Shown here piece by piece: positions 43,320-52,304 of a DNA stretch of 64,000 nt. Source of the DNA: Bradyrhizobium liaoningense (GTDB lineage Bacteria > Pseudomonadota > Alphaproteobacteria > Rhizobiales > Xanthobacteraceae). Positions within the stretch are counted from its first letter, which is position 1, and the number at the start of each line of letters is the position of its first letter. Position numbers and translations under genes: made by a program. Where the stretch lies: positions 181,828 through 245,827 of the forward strand of contig NZ_JAFCJM010000004.1 in NCBI RefSeq assembly GCF_018130955.1, in the 5' to 3' direction. The notes under the pieces were generated by a model. It searched no databases and had not been told where the DNA came from. It was given only the letters and a program-made list of their open reading frames with translations.

Positions 43320-46064
43320 TTACGAATTCTTGCCGGCACTCTTCTTGGCCGGCGCCTTGGCGGCGCTTGAAGCCTTGGTCGCCGACGTCTTTGCCGTCGA
43401 CGCCACGCCTGCGCGCGCCTTGCTGGTTGATTCAGATTTGGCCGCGGCTTTTTTCGCGGCCGGTTTCTTGGGCTTTGGCGCGGCATCGTCGCCGTCGGCA
43501 GCTTTCGCCGCCTTGGTCGTCTTTGCCTTGGTCGCCTTCTTCGCCTTGGCCTTGCCGCCGCCCTTGGCGGCGCGTTCGTCGATCAGCGCAATCGCCTGCG
43601 CAAGCGTGATCGCATCCTTCTCGAACTCGGCCGGGATCGTGGCGTTGACGCCGCCTGCCGCGACATAGGGGCCGTAGCGGCCGCTCTTCACGGTGACGGT
43701 ACCCAGCGTCGGGTGATCGCCGATGGCCTTGCCGGGATCGGCGCCGAAGCGGCGGCTCGGGCCCTTGGCGACCTTCTCGGCGATCAGCGTGACCGCGCGA
43801 TTGAGGCCGATGTCGAAGACCTCGTCGCCGGCCTCCAGGCTGGCATAGGTCTTCTCATGCTTGACGAACGGCCCGAAGCGGCCGAGGCCCGCCGTGATCG
43901 GCTGGCCGGTTTCGGGATGCTTGCCGATCTCGCGTGGCAGCGACAACAGTTTGAGCGCAAGCTCGAGCTCGATATCGCCGGGCGAGGTGCCCTTCGGAAT
44001 GCCTGCGCGCTTCGGCTTCTCGCCTTCCTCGTAGTCCTTCTGCTCGCCGAGCTGGATATAAGGCCCGAAACGGCCGGCCTTGACCCAGACGTCGAACCCG
44101 GTGTCCGGGTCCTGGCCGAGCGAACGGTCGGCGCTGGCTTCGCTGTCGGCGGCGAGCTGGCGGGTGTAGCGGCATTCCGGATAGTTCGAACAGCCGACGA
44201 AGGCGCCGAACTTGCCGGCTTTCAAGTTCAGTCTGCCGGTGCCGCAGGTCGGGCACTGCCTGACGTCGCCGCCGTCGGGGCGCGGTGGATAGATGTGCGG
44301 CCCCAGCATCTCGTCGAGCACGTCGAGCACCTGCGCGACGCGCAGATCCTTGATGTCGTCGACGGCGCCGATGAAGCCGCTCCAAAAATCCTTCAGCACC
44401 TCCTGCCAGGAGATCTCGTTGTTGGAGATGCGGTCGAGCTGCTCCTCCAGACCGGCCGTGAAATCATATTCGACGTAGCGGCTGAAGAAGCTTTCGAGGA
44501 ACGCGACCACGACGCGGCCCTTGTCCTCGCCGTGCAGACGCTTCTTCTCGAGCTTGACGTAGCCGCGGTCCTTCAGCACCTGGAGGATCGAGGCATAAGT
44601 CGACGGGCGGCCGATGCCGAGCTCTTCCATCCGCTTGACCAGCGACGCCTCCGAGAAACGCGGCGGCGGCTCGGTGAAATGCTGGGTAACGGAGAGGTCC
44701 TGGCGCTTCAACGCCTCGCCCTGGCTCATGCCCGGCAGGCGGCGGGAGTCCTCGTCCTCCTCGTCGTCGCGGCCTTCCTGATAGAGCGCGAGGAAACCGT
44801 CGAACTTGACGACCTGACCGGTCGCGCGCAGCTCCAGCGTGCGCCCGCCGGCTTTCGCGGTGATATCGACAGTGGTGCGTTCGAGCTCGGCGCCTTCCAT
44901 CTGGCTCGCGATCGTGCGCTTCCAGATCAGCTCGTAGAGTCTGGCCTGATCGGCATCGAGCTTGCGGGCCATGCTGGCGGGACGCCGCGACAGGTCGGTG
45001 GGGCGGATCGCTTCGTGCGCTTCCTGGGCGTTCTTGGCCTTGGCCTGGTACTGGCGCGGGGCGTCGGGCACGTAGGCGTTGCCATAGTCCTCGCCGATCA
45101 CCTTGCGCGCCTGGGTGATGGCGGACGGATCGATCTGCACGCCGTCGGTACGCATATAAGTAATGAGTCCGGTGGTCTCGCCGCCGATGTCGATGCCCTC
45201 ATAGAGCCGCTGCGCGATCCGCATCGTGTGTGCCGGCGCAAAGCCGTACTTGCGGCTGGCTTCCTGTTGCAGCGTCGAGGTGGTGAACGGTGCCTGCGGA
45301 TTGCGCCGGGCGGGCTTTGCATCGACGGAGGTGACCGCGTAGGTCGCCAGTTCCAGCGCCTTCTTGAAATCTTCGGCCTCCGCGCCGGTGCCGATGTCCA
45401 GTCGCTGGATCTTCTTGCCGTCGGCGCCGACCAGCCGCGCCTCGAAGGCGTCGCCGCGCGGCGTCAGCAGGGTCGCGATCAGCGACCAGTATTCACGCGG
45501 CACGAATTTTTCGATCTCGAGCTCGCGGTCGCAGACCAGCCGCAGCGCGACCGACTGGACGCGGCCGGCGGAGCGGGCGCCGGGCAGTTTTCGCCACAGC
45601 ACGGGGGAGAGGGTGAAGCCGACCAGATAGTCCAGCGCGCGGCGCGCCATATAGGCGTCGACCAGCGCGCCGTCGATCTGGCGCGGATTCTTCATGGCGT
45701 CCGAGACCGCCTGCTTGGTGATGGCGTTGAACACCACGCGCTCGATCTTCTGGTCCTTCAGCGCGCGCTTCTCCTTCAGCACCTCCAGCACGTGCCAGGA
45801 GATAGCTTCGCCCTCGCGATCGGGGTCGGTGGCCAGGATCAGGCGGTCGGCGCCCTTGAGCGACTTGGCGATATCGTTGAGCCGGCCGGCCGCCTTGGGG
45901 TCGACCTCCCAGATCATCTTGAAATTTTCGTCCGGATCGACCGATCCGTTCTTCGCCGGGAGATCGCGGACATGGCCGAACGAGGCCAGAACCTCGTAGG
46001 ACGAGCCCAAATATTTGTTGATCGTCTTGGCTTTCGCCGGCGACTCCACAATGACGATATTCAT
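43320..46064 (-). CDS. topA: DNA topoisomerase I
   Basis: This 914-residue type IA topoisomerase starts with the Toprim domain (VIVESPAKAKTINKYLG, ATDPDREGEAISWH) and has the active-site tyrosine at Y303 in TYMRTDG. C-terminal zinc-ribbon and topo-C repeats include CPTCGTGRLN and GCSNYPECRYTR, with one zinc site kept. The last 80 residues are a Lys/Ala-rich basic tail that may bind DNA. It relaxes negative supercoils in the nucleoid. It is the first gene of a run with rnr and DUF983. Confidence 0.97.
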   Translation of the reverse strand: MNIVIVESPAKAKTINKYLGSSYEVLASFGHVRDLPAKNGSVDPDENFKMIWEVDPKAAGRLNDIAKSLKGADRLILATDPDREGEAISWHVLEVLKEKRALKDQKIERVVFNAITKQAVSDAMKNPRQIDGALVDAYMARRALDYLVGFTLSPVLWRKLPGARSAGRVQSVALRLVCDRELEIEKFVPREYWSLIATLLTPRGDAFEARLVGADGKKIQRLDIGTGAEAEDFKKALELATYAVTSVDAKPARRNPQAPFTTSTLQQEASRKYGFAPAHTMRIAQRLYEGIDIGGETTGLITYMRTDGVQIDPSAITQARKVIGEDYGNAYVPDAPRQYQAKAKNAQEAHEAIRPTDLSRRPASMARKLDADQARLYELIWKRTIASQMEGAELERTTVDITAKAGGRTLELRATGQVVKFDGFLALYQEGRDDEEDEDSRRLPGMSQGEALKRQDLSVTQHFTEPPPRFSEASLVKRMEELGIGRPSTYASILQVLKDRGYVKLEKKRLHGEDKGRVVVAFLESFFSRYVEYDFTAGLEEQLDRISNNEISWQEVLKDFWSGFIGAVDDIKDLRVAQVLDVLDEMLGPHIYPPRPDGGDVRQCPTCGTGRLNLKAGKFGAFVGCSNYPECRYTRQLAADSEASADRSLGQDPDTGFDVWVKAGRFGPYIQLGEQKDYEEGEKPKRAGIPKGTSPGDIELELALKLLSLPREIGKHPETGQPITAGLGRFGPFVKHEKTYASLEAGDEVFDIGLNRAVTLIAEKVAKGPSRRFGADPGKAIGDHPTLGTVTVKSGRYGPYVAAGGVNATIPAEFEKDAITLAQAIALIDERAAKGGGKAKAKKATKAKTTKAAKAADGDDAAPKPKKPAAKKAAAKSESTSKARAGVASTAKTSATKASSAAKAPAKKSAGKNS

Positions 46065-46112
46065 GTAGTTCCAGTAGCTTACGGGAAAAATTTAGGCCAA
46101 ATTCGAAGGGAC

Positions 46113-46135
46113 TCGGGTCGGCCGTTTCGACCCGA
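46113..46135. other. Perfect inverted repeat upstream of topA
   Basis: TCGGGTCG and CGACCCGA form an 8-bp inverted repeat with seven bases between, 49 bases upstream of the topA start. It could be an operator or part of the leader. No other copy was noticed. Confidence 0.35.
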
Positions 46136-46293
46136 ACATGGGTGGTGAGGCCGTCCCTGTCAAATCGAAGGGTGTTGAAAGGGGGCCGGACAGGCTCATT
46201 TCCATATCCGAAAAGTTGTAAAACACCACCTTGGAGTTGCGGTTTGGACAGGCGTAAGGTCCCCCCGGGGACTGAGGATTCGGGTGGGGTCAG

Positions 46294-46530
46294 GTGACGA
46301 CACCGGGGCGAAAACGAAAGCGCGCGGCCACGGCCGGGCAGGGCGCGCGCGGCGACGAGCCGGGCGAAGGCGGCGCCGATGAGGCGGCCGCCTTCATCGC
46401 CGAACAGGCCAAAAACCTGCGTGAGCTCGCCGGCCGCCACAAGCTCGACGTGCTCCATTATTTATTGGGCATGACGCAGCTCGAAGCCGAAGAGCACATC
46501 AGGCTGCGGAGCAAGCGGAAGCTGTCGTAG
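46294..46530 (+). CDS. Small hypothetical protein, 78 aa
   Basis: This 78-residue protein has a basic, Gly/Arg/Ala-rich first third and a helical second part containing FIAEQAKNLRELAGRHKLDV and LHYLLGMTQLEAEEHIRLR. It starts at GTG 46294, divergent from topA. The amphipathic helices and strand-specific codon use favour a real gene. No family is recognised. It could bind nucleic acid through its basic head, but nothing proves this. Confidence 0.65.
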   Translation: MTTPGRKRKRAATAGQGARGDEPGEGGADEAAAFIAEQAKNLRELAGRHKLDVLHYLLGMTQLEAEEHIRLRSKRKLS

Positions 46531-46536
46531 GTGATC

Positions 46537-46666
46537 CGTCATCCTGAGGCGCGAGCCATGCGGCGCGAAGCGGTGCATGGGGAGCCTCGAAGGATGAACG
46601 GCCGGGATGCAGCCGGGCCGACGCCCTTCGAGGCCTCCGCTACGCTCCGGCACCTCAGGACGACGG
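46537..46666. repeat. Repeat, CGTCATCCTGAGG/CCTCAGGACGACGG type
   Basis: CGTCATCCTGAGGCGCGAGC at the left is inverted at the right as CCGGCACCTCAGGACGACGG, with CCTCGAAGGATG and CGCCCTTCGAGG at the centre. It is related to 31352-31483 and fills the gap before the HxlR gene end. Confidence 0.78.
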
Positions 46667-46681
46667 TGATGGAGCAGAGGG

Positions 46682-47155
46682 CTAGGCAGAGGCTCGCCGC
46701 TTCTTGGCCGCCGGCCGCGGCTTCAGCATCGTATCCGCAGGCGTGAGCAGCCGGCCGTCCTCGGCCCGCATCTCGAGCTTCCGCACCGGCCGGCCCTTCT
46801 CGCGATCGACCAGAATGGTGGCGATCTCCTCGGGGTGCTCGTCGAACTCCTCGCTCCATTGCCGGAGAGCGACCAGGATTGGGAAGACGCCGCGGCCCTT
46901 CAGCGTCAGCACATATTCCTGATAGGCGCTGCCGTCGGAGGCCGGCGCGCTTCTGAGGATGCCGTGGTCGACGAGGGCGCGTAAGCGCACTGCGAGGATG
47001 TTCTTGGCCATGCCGAGCCTGGTCTGGAACTCGCCGAAGCGGCGCTGCCCGAACAGCGCCTCGCGGATGATCAGGATCGACCACCAGTCGCCGATCGCCT
47101 CCAGCGCCCGCGCGATCGGGCAGGAATCTCCTTCAAAGCTCGTCCGTTTCACCAT
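46682..47155 (-). CDS. HxlR-type (DUF24) regulator of the adjacent SDR gene
   Basis: This 157-residue protein has the HxlR winged helix (about 12-105) with IGDWWSILIIREALFGQRRF and the recognition helix in RLGMAKNILAVRLRALVDHG. The conserved N-terminal cysteine is present at C12 (DSCPIAR); in DUF24 regulators such as YodB this residue senses quinones or electrophiles. It is divergent from an SDR gene, with a dyad symmetric operator-like sequence between. The C-terminus is Lys/Arg-rich. Repression of the SDR gene is inferred. Confidence 0.9.
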   Translation of the reverse strand: MVKRTSFEGDSCPIARALEAIGDWWSILIIREALFGQRRFGEFQTRLGMAKNILAVRLRALVDHGILRSAPASDGSAYQEYVLTLKGRGVFPILVALRQWSEEFDEHPEEIATILVDREKGRPVRKLEMRAEDGRLLTPADTMLKPRPAAKKRRASA

Positions 47156-47189
47156 GGCTCGTCCGATCGCTCCTGATCACGCGCTTGTG

Positions 47190-47246
47190 TGGTTGCATTA
47201 TAAAACCAGATGCCCTAAATGGCAATCCAGTTTCATTATGCAACCA
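47190..47246. promoter_or_regulatory. Large inverted repeat between HxlR regulator and SDR gene
   Basis: Arms TGGTTGCATTATAAAACCA (47190-47208) and CAGTTTCATTATGCAACCA (47228-47246) are inverted, matching at 15 of 19 positions, including an uninterrupted ATGCAACCA. The right arm ends 13 bases before the SDR start. The site is suited to a dimeric HxlR regulator controlling both genes. Confidence 0.65.
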
Positions 47247-47259
47247 TTGGAGGGCGGTC

Positions 47260-48033
47260 ATGAGGCTGACGAACAAGACGGCGTTGATCACGGGCGGTAA
47301 CAGCGGCATCGGCCTTGCGACCGCAAAGCTCTTCATCGCCGAGGGCGCCAAGGTGACGATCACCGGGCGCAACAAGGAGACGCTCGAAGCAGCGGTGAAG
47401 GAACTCGGCCCGAATGCGCTCGCAGTCGAGGCCGACGGCACCGACGTCGCGGCGACGGAGCAGGCGGTCGCGCGCGCGGTCGAAAAATTCGGCAAGCTCG
47501 ACATCGTGTTCGCCAACGCCGGCATCTCCGGCAATACGCCGGTCGGCGGCACGACGCTCGCGGCCTTCGAGCAGGTGCTGCGCACCAACATCACAGCGGT
47601 GTTCTTCACCGTGCAGGCGGCTTCTCCCCATCTCAACGACGGCGCCTCGATTATCCTCAATGGCTCGGTAATCTCGGTGCTCGGCAATCCCGGCTATGCC
47701 GCCTATGCCGCGAGCAAGGCCGGCGTGCGCGCGATGGCGCGCGTGCTGGCCTCCGAACTGTCGCCGCGCGGCATCCGCGTCAACGTGGTGGCGCCCGGTG
47801 CGATCCGCACCCCGATCTGGAACAGGACGGCGCCAACGGAGCAGGCGTTCGCCGTGCTGGAGAAGCGCATTGCCGGCACAACGCCGCTTGGCCGGATCGG
47901 TGAAGTCGATCACATCGCGAAGACCGCGCTGTTCTTCGCCTCCGACGATTCCGCGCATGTGACGAGCGCCGAACTCTTCGTCGACGGCGGGGCGACCGGC
48001 TCGCCCGCCGGCGCGCCGGTGTTTCGCGGTTAG
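47260..48033 (+). CDS. SDR-family oxidoreductase under HxlR control
   Basis: This 257-residue classical SDR has GGNSGIGLATAKLFIAEGAK for cofactor binding, NAGI at strand four, and the catalytic YAAYAASKAG. The Asp/Arg after strand two (TGRNKE) suggests NADP use. It is divergent from an HxlR regulator, an arrangement typical of enzymes reducing reactive carbonyls or quinones. GGAGGG lies before ATG 47260; the longer frame upstream crosses the operator. Confidence 0.9.
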   Translation: MRLTNKTALITGGNSGIGLATAKLFIAEGAKVTITGRNKETLEAAVKELGPNALAVEADGTDVAATEQAVARAVEKFGKLDIVFANAGISGNTPVGGTTLAAFEQVLRTNITAVFFTVQAASPHLNDGASIILNGSVISVLGNPGYAAYAASKAGVRAMARVLASELSPRGIRVNVVAPGAIRTPIWNRTAPTEQAFAVLEKRIAGTTPLGRIGEVDHIAKTALFFASDDSAHVTSAELFVDGGATGSPAGAPVFRG

Positions 48034-48034
48034 A

Positions 48035-48130
48035 GCGTTTTCAAGCGAAGTGGATACCGGTTCGCCTCAAGAAAACGCGTCAAAACAAGAATCCAGAGCC
48101 CCGTTCCGATTCCATCGGAACGGGGCTCTG
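48035..48130. repeat. Repeat with GCGTTTTC/GAAAACGC ends plus a 17-bp perfect hairpin
   Basis: The first part, GCGTTTTCAAGCGAAGTGGA to AAGAAAACGC, matches 48494-48537 and, inverted, 54304-54347. The second part is a perfect 17-bp stem (48094-48110 and 48114-48130, CAGAGCCCCGTTCCGAT and its inverse) with a three-base loop. It starts two bases after the SDR stop and may also end that transcript. Confidence 0.85.
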
Positions 48131-48149
48131 ATCAAATGAAGTCAAAATT

Positions 48150-48191
48150 GAACCCGGCCGGTGCAATCAAAAGATTTGTGCCGGCCGGTTC
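48150..48191. repeat. Inverted repeat GAACCCGGCCGGTGCA/TGTGCCGGCCGGTTC
   Basis: The two arms are inverted with small mismatches around an AT-rich loop (ATCAAAAGATT). It lies in the 275-base stretch between the SDR gene and the 60-aa protein, which otherwise holds only repeat sequence and the leader. Confidence 0.55.
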
Positions 48192-48308
48192 CCTCGTCCA
48201 AGACACGTATTTGGATCGCGCTCTTGTGACGCGTTGAACCTTCGCGGCGTCCGCATAGACTTTTTTAATGGGCAGGGGGTCTTGAGACCCAATTCAAGGG
48301 AGCCCGCT

Positions 48309-48491
48309 ATGCCAAAGGCAGCTCGCATTTTTTCATCGATTTCAGCACCGCATATTTTCACCGAGCGTTCCGCAGTCACCGAGAAGCAGTCGGACAGCAA
48401 TCAACTCATCGCCGTCGCACTGTTCTCCGGCATCGGCCTTTTCGTCTCGCTGATCGCCGTCATCCTGGGCACGCAGGGGATGTGGTTCTAA
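48309..48491 (+). CDS. Small membrane protein, 60 aa
   Basis: This 60-residue protein has a polar N-terminal half (MPKAARIFSSISAPHIFTER) and one membrane span near the C-terminus (LIAVALFSGIGLFVSLIAVI) ending in TQGMWF. AAGGGAG lies seven bases before the ATG. A longer frame to 48234 is open but lacks a start signal. It is not recognised; single-span proteins of this kind are common in Bradyrhizobium. It stands alone between repeat copies. Confidence 0.72.
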   Translation: MPKAARIFSSISAPHIFTERSAVTEKQSDSNQLIAVALFSGIGLFVSLIAVILGTQGMWF

Positions 48492-48493
48492 AG

Positions 48494-48537
48494 CGTTTTC
48501 GAGCGAAGTAGATCCCGGTTCGCGTCAAGAAAACGCG
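48494..48537. repeat. Repeat, GCGTTTTC/GAAAACGC type
   Basis: GCGTTTTCGAGCGAAGTAGA to TCAAGAAAACGC is nearly identical to the first part of 48035-48130. It starts three bases after the 60-aa protein stop codon. Confidence 0.85.
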
Positions 48538-48608
48538 TCAAAATAACAATCTAGCGCAGTCCTCGCGTACCGCCGCCAATGTCTGGCGGCGGCTGCGAAG
48601 AACGGGTT

Positions 48609-49216
48609 TCAGGCGGCGCGCAGGCCGGTTGCGGCCTTTAGCGCGCTTGCCAGCGCCTTCTCGCGATGTTCCGGCCCGACCTGGATGCCGTCGGCGAAGA
48701 TGAACTCCGAGTTCGTGATGCCGATGAAGCCGAACACCAGCGCAGATAGGTCTCGAGATGCTCGCCGAGTGCGGCGGGCGTATCAGCGCCGTAATAGCCG
48801 CCGCGCGAGATCGCCACGATCACCCGCTTGGTGCCGGCGAGGCCCTGCGGTCCGTTCGCATCATATTTGAACGTCTTGCCTGCCACGAGGATGCGGTCGA
48901 TCCAGGCCTTCAACTGGCTCGGGATGGTAAAATTGTACATGGGCGCGCCGATCACGACGATGTCGGCGGCCAGAAACTCCGCAAGCGCGGCCTGGCTTGC
49001 GGCGAGGTCGGGCGCGAGTTCCGCGGGCGCTGGTGCGCCCTGCGCGGCGGCAAGATGTGAGCCCGACAGATGCGCCAGCGGCGTCTGCGTCAGGTCGCGG
49101 TAGTGGACGTCGAGCGACGGCGTCGCCTGGCGCAACCGCGCGACGATGGCGGCCGAAACCTGCCGGCTGACGGAGTGGGCGCCGAGCACGCTGGAGTCGA
49201 TGTGGAGGAGTTTCAT
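48609..49216 (-). pseudogene. azoR: Frameshifted FMN-dependent NADH azoreductase gene
   Basis: Residues 1 to about 158 match Azo[39 protein letters not shown] for flavin contact, and [14 protein letters not shown]. At 48736-48742 the frame changes: reading CTGCGC-TNG-GTGTTC with one added base restores [17 protein letters not shown] and a normal end at 48609 (202 residues in all, the AzoR length). The present frame instead ends at 48638 with a Ser/Arg-rich tail. One missing base is the simplest cause. The intact enzyme reduces azo compounds and quinones. Its divergent HxlR neighbour is intact. Confidence 0.85.
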
Positions 49217-49299
49217 TTGGGTCACCCATGGTATAGATTTGTAACTGGCACTACATGAGTGACTGACGAAATCCCCGCAAGAACGCACTTTTTTGAGCC

Positions 49300-49713
49300 A
49301 TGGGCACATCCTTGAAACCGACGCACACGCGTTCGCCTGTCTTGCCGGAGCTGCCCGATCCGCAGCACGTCGACTGCCGCGGCGTCGCCTCGGTGCTGGC
49401 GCGGGTCGGCGACAAATGGAGCGTGTTCGTGATCATGATGCTCGGCGACGGGCCAAAACGCTTCAACGAGCTCAAGCGCATGATCAACGGCATCTCGCAG
49501 CGGATGCTGACCCTGACGCTGCGCGGGCTCGAGCGCGACGGGCTGGTCACGCGCACGATCTTTCCGACCATTCCGCCGCGCGTGGACTATGAGCTGACCG
49601 ACCTCGGCCGCGGTCTCCAGCAGCCGGTGAAGGCGCTCGGCCAATGGGCGGCGAACCATCTGCAACAGATTGAGGCCGCGCGAACGCGGTTTGACACGCG
49701 CAATTCGGCCTGA
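49300..49713 (+). CDS. HxlR-type (DUF24) regulator divergent from azoR
   Basis: This 137-residue protein has the HxlR winged helix (about 28-125), with [20 protein letters not shown] and the recognition helix in [21 protein letters not shown] cysteine at C26 (VDCRGV) sits where the redox-sensing cysteine of YodB/HypR-type regulators lies. In Bacillus such regulators repress an azoreductase gene and release on quinone or diamide stress. The divergent azoR gene fits exactly this model, although that gene is frameshifted here. Confidence 0.9.
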   Translation: MGTSLKPTHTRSPVLPELPDPQHVDCRGVASVLARVGDKWSVFVIMMLGDGPKRFNELKRMINGISQRMLTLTLRGLERDGLVTRTIFPTIPPRVDYELTDLGRGLQQPVKALGQWAANHLQQIEAARTRFDTRNSA

Positions 49714-49825
49714 TCCCCGCTAAGCCTCAGGCGCGGTTCACCTCTTCCGGATTTTGGCGCAAATCGGCCCACGGGGCCGTTCTACTTTGCATGGGGTTGT
49801 TTTCGATGTTTTGTTTGGTCGCCGT

Positions 49826-50944
49826 CTAAAGCAGCGCGACCAGGCCGCCGCCGTGGCGTTCGAGTCGGCCGGCAAGCTCGAGCTCCAGCAGCACGGTTCG
49901 CACGATCGAGGGCGGCGCGCCTGACATCCGCACGAGGTCGTCGATGGTAACAGGCGTCGGGCCGAGCAGGCCCGTGATCTGGGCGCGGTCGTGCGATTGC
50001 GGATCGCCCTCGGGCGGCTCGCTGTCCTCCTCGCCTGCCGGGAACATGACGGGACGTTCCATGATCGGCCGCACGGCGTTGACGATGTCGGCAGCTTCCG
50101 TGACCAGCGTTGCGCCCTGCTTGATGAGGTCGTTGGTGCCGGCCGCGCGCGGATCGAGCGGTGAGCCCGGCACCGCAAAGACTTCGCGACCCTGTTCGGC
50201 GGCCATGCGCGCCGTGATCAGCGAGCCCGAGCGATGGGCGGCTTCCACCACGACGACGCCGAGCGAGGCGCCCGAGATCAGCCGGTTGCGGCGCGGGAAG
50301 TCGCGGGCGCGCGGCTCGTGTCCGAGCGGCATTTCCGAGATCGCCGCGCCCTGCTGCGCCAGGATCGCCGCCAGCAGATCTTCGTGCTCGGGCGGATAGA
50401 TGCAGTCGTGACCGCCGGCGAGCACCGCGACCGTGCCGCTTGCGATGCTGGTGCGATGCGCGGCCTGGTCCACGCCGCGCGCGAGGCCCGAGATGATCAC
50501 GAAGCCGGCCTCGCCAAGCTCGCGCGCAAGCTGGCCTGCGAACTTCAAGCCGGCCCCCGATGCATTGCGCGAGCCGACGATCGCGATCATCGGCCGCATC
50601 GCAGTGGCATGGTCGCCCCGCACGGCCAGCAGCGGCGGCGCGTCGTCGAGCGTTGCCAGCCGCGCGGGATAGCCGTCCTCGCCGGGCGCGAGCCAGTTGA
50701 CGCCGAGCCTTCGGCTGGCGGCGAGCTCCGCCTTCGCTTCGTCCGCGGAGGTGATGCGCCCCGATCGTGCCGCGCCGCCGCGGCGGGCAAGCTCCGGCAG
50801 CCGCTCTAGCGCGGCGCGCGCGGTGCCAAAGTGATCGACCAGCGAGCGGAAGGTGCGCGGGCCCACATTGTCCGAGCGGATCAGCCGCATCCGGGCGATC
50901 CTGTCGGCCTCGGTCAGCTCGATCTTGGGATTGAGGGCGTCCAC
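49826..50944 (-). CDS. dprA: DNA-processing protein DprA
   Basis: This 372-residue protein has the Rossmann-like DprA domain (about 70-290): [29 protein letters not shown] and [12 protein letters not shown], followed by a C-terminal winged helix (about 315-370). DprA loads RecA on incoming single-stranded DNA during natural transformation. GTG 50944 was chosen since AGGAG lies six bases before it; ATG 50968 has no such site, and the frame open to 51292 overlaps the amidase gene. It is divergent from the amidase. Confidence 0.92.
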   Translation of the reverse strand: MDALNPKIELTEADRIARMRLIRSDNVGPRTFRSLVDHFGTARAALERLPELARRGGAARSGRITSADEAKAELAASRRLGVNWLAPGEDGYPARLATLDDAPPLLAVRGDHATAMRPMIAIVGSRNASGAGLKFAGQLARELGEAGFVIISGLARGVDQAAHRTSIASGTVAVLAGGHDCIYPPEHEDLLAAILAQQGAAISEMPLGHEPRARDFPRRNRLISGASLGVVVVEAAHRSGSLITARMAAEQGREVFAVPGSPLDPRAAGTNDLIKQGATLVTEAADIVNAVRPIMERPVMFPAGEEDSEPPEGDPQSHDRAQITGLLGPTPVTIDDLVRMSGAPPSIVRTVLLELELAGRLERHGGGLVALL

Positions 50945-51059
50945 GGCGTCTCCTTGTGAGGCCAGCATGGAACAACCGCAGCGCGTGGGCAACAGGGGCG
51001 CGCGCTTGCGTGGACGTCTTGCGATGCTAAAAGCGCAGCCGACACCGGGAAATGCCGCC

Positions 51060-52304
51060 ATGATTTCACTTTCCGACCTCCAGCGCCGCATCGAACGGGG
51101 CGAGCTTTCGCCGGACGCCGCGATCGCGCAGTCGCTGGAGGCGATCGAGGCGCGGGAGAACGATGTCCGCGCTTTCGCCTGCCACGCCAAGTCGGCAAAG
51201 GCGCAAGGGTCGGGCCCGCTGCGCGGTATCGCGGTCGGCATCAAGGACATCATCGATACCGCTGACTTCCCGACCGAGATGGGCTCGTCCATCTACAAGG
51301 GGTGGCAGCCGCGCGCCGATGCGCCTGTCGTGATGATGCTGAAGCGCGCCGGCGCCACCATCATCGGCAAGACCACGACAACCGCCTTTGCCTCGCGCGA
51401 TCCGACGCCGACGCGCAATCCGCACAGTGTCGGGCACAGCCCCGGCGGCTCGTCGGCAGGCTCGGCTGCTGCGGTCGGCGCCGGCATGATCCCGCTCGCG
51501 CTCGGCACCCAGACCGGCGGCTCGGTGATCCGGCCCGCGGCCTATTGCGGTGTTGCCGCGATCAAGCCGTCGTTCCGCATGCTGCCGACGGTCGGCGTCA
51601 AATGCTATTCCTGGGCGCTCGACACGGTCGGCCTGTTCGGTGCCCGCACGGAGGATCTCGCGCGCGGACTCTTTGCGATGACCGGCCGCCGCGAATTCTC
51701 CGATGTTATCGCCGCGACGTCGCCGCGCATCGGCATCGTCAGCCAGGACTTTGCCGGACCCGTCGAGCCCGCGGCAGAGCAGGGGTTACAGGCCGCGATC
51801 AGGGCCGCCGAGCGCGCCGGTGCCAGCGTGCAGACCGTCGACCTGCCGGAGATGGTGCGAGAGGCTTGGCGCATTCACCCGGTGATCCAGGATTTTGAGG
51901 CGCACCGCGCGCTCGCCTGGGAGTTTTCGGAGCGTCACGACGAGATCGCGCCGTTGCTGCGCGCCAGCCTCGATGCCACCGTCGGGCTGACGCCGAAGGA
52001 ATACGATGAAGCGCGCCGGATCGGCCGCCGTGGCCGCCGAGAGCTCGGCGAGGTCTTTGAGGGCGTCGACGTGCTTTTGACCTATTCCGCGCCCGGTACC
52101 GCGCCGGCCAAGGAACTCGCCACCACCGGCGACCCCCGCTACAACCGGCTGTGGACGCTGATGGGCAACCCTTGCGTCAATGTACCGGTGTTGAAGGTCG
52201 GTGGCCTGCCGGTCGGCGTGCAGGTGATCGCGCGCTTCGGCAACGACGCGGGCGCGCTCGCGGCGGCGCGCTTTCTCGAGGACGCTCTGGCGAAATCGAG
52301 CTAG
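51060..52304 (+). CDS. Amidase-signature enzyme, malonamidase E2-like
   Basis: This 414-residue protein is an amidase-signature hydrolase with the Ser-cisSer-Lys triad at S155 ([11 protein letters not shown]), S131 ([11 protein letters not shown]) and K62 (VGIKDIID). These numbers are the same as those known for malonamidase E2 of Bradyrhizobium japonicum, and the overall sequence also resembles that enzyme closely as far as I recall it. It would hydrolyse malonamate to malonate and ammonia in the cytoplasm. It is divergent from dprA and convergent with the patatin gene, with which it shares a CTAG overlap. Confidence 0.9.
   Translation: MISLSDLQRRIERGELSPDAAIAQSLEAIEARENDVRAFACHAKSAKAQGSGPLRGIAVGIKDIIDTADFPTEMGSSIYKGWQPRADAPVVMMLKRAGATIIGKTTTTAFASRDPTPTRNPHSVGHSPGGSSAGSAAAVGAGMIPLALGTQTGGSVIRPAAYCGVAAIKPSFRMLPTVGVKCYSWALDTVGLFGARTEDLARGLFAMTGRREFSDVIAATSPRIGIVSQDFAGPVEPAAEQGLQAAIRAAERAGASVQTVDLPEMVREAWRIHPVIQDFEAHRALAWEFSERHDEIAPLLRASLDATVGLTPKEYDEARRIGRRGRRELGEVFEGVDVLLTYSAPGTAPAKELATTGDPRYNRLWTLMGNPCVNVPVLKVGGLPVGVQVIARFGNDAGALAAARFLEDALAKSS

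Noticed and set aside
43713..46148. An 811-codon plus-strand frame opposite topA
   Set aside because: The opposite strand encodes a complete topoisomerase I; the frame has no ribosome site or recognisable domain.
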